Source: VYDC01 sp963667515
Lineage (GTDB): Bacteria; Chloroflexota; Dehalococcoidia; UBA2979
Assembly: GCA_963667515.2 (NCBI GenBank)
Contig: CAXXXY010000007.1
Coordinates: 124,001-188,000, forward strand
Direction of reading: 5' to 3'
DNA length: 64,000 nucleotides
In this document: positions 61,632-64,000 of the stretch, piece by piece
How the letters are laid out: every line of letters starts with the position of its first letter
Numbering within the stretch: the first letter of the stretch is position 1
Notes under the pieces: model-generated
Seen by the model: only the letters and a program-made list of their open reading frames with translations
Databases searched by the model: none
Told to the model about the DNA's origin: nothing
Translations under genes and position numbers: made by a program

Positions 61632-62290
61632 GTGCGGCAGCTGCTGCGCAGGCCGGCGCGTTGCCCGCTTCGCCGACCGGCGCCTCTCTCGCGGGGCCAC
61701 GCCCCGGCTGCCCGCGCCGCGCCCCCGCGCTGCGAGCGCTGCTGGGCGCCGCTCGCGTCCGCCGGCGGCACCGCGATCTGCGCGCGCCGTTCCTCTTCGA
61801 CGGCGCGGCGCGCCGCGCGCTGCTGGAGGCGAAGTTCGCGGGCGTCTCCGCGCTGCGCGCGCCGCTGGCGCGGGAGGCGGCGGCGCTGGTGCCGGCCGCG
61901 TGGGCGCCCCAGGCGGTGGCGGCGATCCCGCTGCACCCCGCGCGGCAGCGTCGGCGCGGCTACAACCAGGCGGCGCTCGCAGCGGCCGAGGTGGCGCGCG
62001 TGCTGGACGTGCCGGCGACCCCGACGCTGCTGCGCCGCGTCCGCGCCACCGCCGCGCAGGCGCGCCTCCACCGCGAGGAGCGCATCGAGAACGTGCGCGG
62101 CGCGTTCACACTCGATGGCACCGTCGAAGGCGCCGCGGCACGAGGCGCGGCCGGAGGTGCCGTCCCTCGTGCGGTGCTGCTGGTCGACGACGTGAGCACG
62201 ACCGGCGCCACGCTGGGCGCCGCCGCCGCGGCGCTGCGCGCGGCCGGCGCGCGGCGGGTCTGGGCGCTGGCGCTCGGGCGCGAAGACTAG
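61632..62290 (+). pseudogene. comF: ComF-family phosphoribosyltransferase, frameshifted
   Basis: Two frames together resemble ComF. Starting at GTG 61632 behind AGGGAGGGGA, a zinc-finger part contains RCERCWAPLASAGGTAICA. From about 61790 another frame carries RAPFLFDGAARRALLEAKFA, IPLHPARQRRRGYNQAALAA and the PRPP loop VLLVDDVSTTGATLGAAA. Some 15-25 residues normally found between the zinc finger and LRAPFLF seem absent, so a small deletion with frame change is likely. Copy 5 of the IS element is 32 bases after the stop. Confidence 0.8.
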
Positions 62291-62325
62291 GGTGACTCCC
62301 TCGGGGGATTCCACGGGGCGACTAG

Positions 62326-63382
62326 GTGTACTACCCAGGAATGTTGTTCACAGGCGGGAGGCGGGGACGGCCCCGCCGACGCCGCCGTGCGGTCGGCGGT
62401 GATTGTAGCGGTAGAGCCAGCGTGGGAGCTGGCGCAGCCGCTCGGCGTTGGAGCGGTAGGGGCGGGCGTAGGCCCACTCGTTCTGCAGGATCTGGATGAA
62501 ACGCTCGGCTTTGCCGTTCGTCTGCGGGCGGTAGGGCCGCGTGTGCGACAGCCGCACGTCTGCGGCAGCGGCGGCGCCGTGGAAGCTGCGGGCGACGGTG
62601 TAGGCCTTCGCGTTGTCGGTCAGGACCGGCGCACGCGCACGCGCACGCCACGCCGGCGGAAGGCCGCGAGCGCCTGCTCGAGGAAGGCGGCGCAGCTCGC
62701 GCCACGCTCGTCGGGCAGGACGGAGACGTAGGCGTAACGGCTGTGGTCGTCGACGGCGACGTGTAGGTACTCCAGCCCCAGCGAACGCCGCGAATGCGGC
62801 CCGGAGCGCGTCTCGGCGAAGCCAGGCGCCATTCGCTTGCCGCCGCCCTCGGGGACGCGCCCGAGCTTCTTCACGTCGAGATGCAGCAGGTCGCCGGGGG
62901 CGTCGTGCTCGTAGCGGACCGGCTCCCGGGTGACGCGGTGCAGGCGGTCGAGCCGGTTGAGGCCGCGGCGCCGCAGCACGGCGTAGACCGTGGAGCGGGC
63001 GACCCCGAGCGCCCACTGGATGCGATGCGGCCCGAATCCCTGCGTGCGTCGCACGGCGCAGATGCGTCGCTCCAGCTCGGGCGGCGTGCGCCGGGGATGC
63101 GCGCGCGGGGCGGAGCTGCGGTCCTCGAGCCCTGCCGCTCCCTCCGCCCGGAAGCGCCCCAGCCACTTGGCAACGGTGTGGCGGGAGACGCGGAAGTGGC
63201 GAGCGACCTCAGCCTGGGGCCAGCCGGCGTCCACTTCCCGCACGAGCTCGAGTCGGGTCAGCGGCGTCAGCCGCGCGTTACGATGGGCCATGAGGGTGTC
63301 CTCTCCTCGCTACTGCCGTGCTGTCACACACAGCAGCGGGCGAGGCCCCTCATCCTGTCAACAACCTACGTGGGAACTACAA
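62326..63382 (-). mobile_element. IS481-family insertion sequence, copy 5 (1057 bp, decayed)
   Basis: This minus-oriented copy is flanked by CTAG at 62322-62325 and 63383-63386. It is 5 bp longer than the others because of a change near 62627-62645 (one C lost and one CGCACG unit gained). The bases next to the terminal TGTA also differ from the other copies, and the right end has GGAATG in place of GGAAGG. It is the only copy not at a stop codon. Confidence 0.93.
62348..63291 (-). pseudogene. IS481-family transposase, copy 5, frameshifted
   Basis: The protein is identical to the intact copies up to the segment GVRVRVRRS (about residue 220). The net +5 change at 62627-62645 then shifts the frame before the second catalytic Asp (VLTDNAKAY). 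The C-terminal half, with candidate catalytic Asp and Glu, continues in another frame. It cannot make a complete transposase. Confidence 0.93.
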
Positions 63383-63391
63383 CTAGTGGGC

Positions 63392-63419
63392 GCGCGCCGC
63401 TAGTGCCTCAGCGGCGCGC
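63392..63419 (+). terminator. GC-rich hairpin between IS copy 5 and the sugar kinase
   Basis: GCGCGCCGCT and AGCGGCGCGC form a 10-bp stem with an 8-base loop, followed by TTCCTACAAT. TACAAT (63425-63430) may also be a minus-10 for the kinase gene. Confidence 0.45.
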
Positions 63420-63491
63420 TTCCTACAATCGATGCTGCGCTCACCGCCGAGCCGCGGGCCCAGCTCGCGCCGACGGGGCGGCGGAGGCGCC

Positions 63492-64000
63492 GTGATCATC
63501 ACCGTGACGCTCAACCCGGCGATCGATCAGACGATCGAGATCGAGGGCCTGCGGATCGGCGACACCAACCGCGTGCTCGCGAACCGCTGGGACATCGGCG
63601 GCAAGGGCATCAACGTCGCGCGCGCTCTCAAGGAGCTCGGCTACGAGCCGCTGGCGGCCGGCTTCGCCCCCGGCGCGCTGGGGCGGATGATCGAGGACCA
63701 GCTCTTCGACTCCGGCATCGGCTGCGAGTTCGTCTCCGTGCCCGGAGAGACGCGCACCAACATCACCATCCTCGATCGCGGCAGCCACGCGCACACCGCG
63801 CTCGCGGCGCCTGGCCCCCCCGTCACGCCCGACGCCAGCCGCGCGCTAAGCACGCGGCTCGCGCGGCGGCTGCGGCCGGGGAGCTGGCTCGTGCTGGCGG
63901 GCTCGGTGCCGCCGCCGGGCGAGCCGACGCTCTACGCCGAGCTCGTCGAGCTCGCGGCGCGGCACGAGTGCTTCACCGCGCTCGACGCCGACGGCCCCGT
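63492..64000 (+). CDS. PfkB-family sugar phosphate kinase (1-phosphofructokinase type), 3' end outside window
   Basis: The first 169 residues of a PfkB kinase: IITVTLNPAIDQTIEIEGLR, then the PfkB signature NRWDIGGKGINVARALKELG and GLALGFAPG-like LAAGFAPGALG. ETRTNITILDRGS contributes to the sugar site, and GSWLVLAGSVPPG-like WLVLAGSVPPPGEP precedes the ATP-binding region beyond the window. LNPAIDxT at the start is typical of 1-phosphofructokinase and tagatose-6-phosphate kinase. GTG 63492 has GGCGGAGGCG upstream. Confidence 0.88.
   Translation, partial: MIITVTLNPAIDQTIEIEGLRIGDTNRVLANRWDIGGKGINVARALKELGYEPLAAGFAPGALGRMIEDQLFDSGIGCEFVSVPGETRTNITILDRGSHAHTALAAPGPPVTPDASRALSTRLARRLRPGSWLVLAGSVPPPGEPTLYAELVELAARHECFTALDADGP

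Overview
The window is a very GC-rich (roughly 70 percent or more by eye), gene-dense bacterial segment, probably from Chloroflexota and possibly a Dehalococcoidia-like lineage. The reasons are a dnaA / origin / obgE / nadD / gyrB neighbourhood, a rplI-dnaB-dnaD-dnaC replication operon (DnaD and DnaC loaders argue against Actinobacteria), paired DUF4389 membrane proteins, and many GTG starts. This placement is inference; no rRNA or tRNA gene was found to settle it.

Layout. 1-7.4 kb: 3' part of dnaA, a candidate oriC with DnaA boxes and a DnaA-trio tract, obgE, nadD, small genes and gyrB. 7.4-14.4 kb: trmO, an endonuclease III relative, ychF, and a molybdo-hydroxylase maturation set (two XdhC/CoxI-type proteins, MoxR ATPase, broken VWA protein). 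15.7-22.7 kb: tatA, a metallo-beta-lactamase-fold hydrolase, murT-gatD (lipid II amidation), an M23 lipoprotein and lgt. 23-31.2 kb: a sulfur assimilation island headed by a SAM-I riboswitch. It holds a threonine-synthase-like enzyme, a NIL protein, three ubiquitin-like sulfur carriers, an Rrf2 regulator with a palindromic operator, cysK, a MoeB-type E1 enzyme, cysM, a rhodanese and a JAMM protease. 31.2-33 kb: folP, folK. 37-41.6 kb and 50.9-54.7 kb: purF, purM, purH, purQ, purL. 43.5-47.2 kb: a cytochrome b6/subunit IV/Rieske/dihaem cytochrome c complex with a tiny membrane ORF in front. 47.3-50.7 kb: mini zinc-ribbon proteins, rpsU, frameshifted yqeY, and a PgpH-type HD protein. 55.6-60 kb: rplI, dnaB, dnaD-like, and a helicase loader with two AAA+ modules. 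60.8-64 kb: a moaD-moaE fusion, damaged comF, and the start of a PfkB sugar kinase.

Five copies of one 1052-bp IS481-type element lie in the window (14.4, 19.7, 33.1, 35.5, 62.3 kb). Every copy sits in a duplicated CTAG, and four of the five CTAGs contain the TAG stop codon of the upstream gene, so insertion regenerates the stop. Copy 5 is frameshifted.

The most interesting system is the sulfur island. It resembles the mycobacterial CysM/CysO/Mec pathway, but has three carriers, all with residues after the Gly-Gly. One of them has three consecutive copies of its Gly-Gly tail. A SAM riboswitch drives a threonine-synthase-like/NIL/carrier cassette that may make homocysteine. Several genes (VWA, yqeY, comF, one DUF4389, part of moxR) carry frameshifts or a stop; the sequence alone cannot separate real decay from sequencing error.
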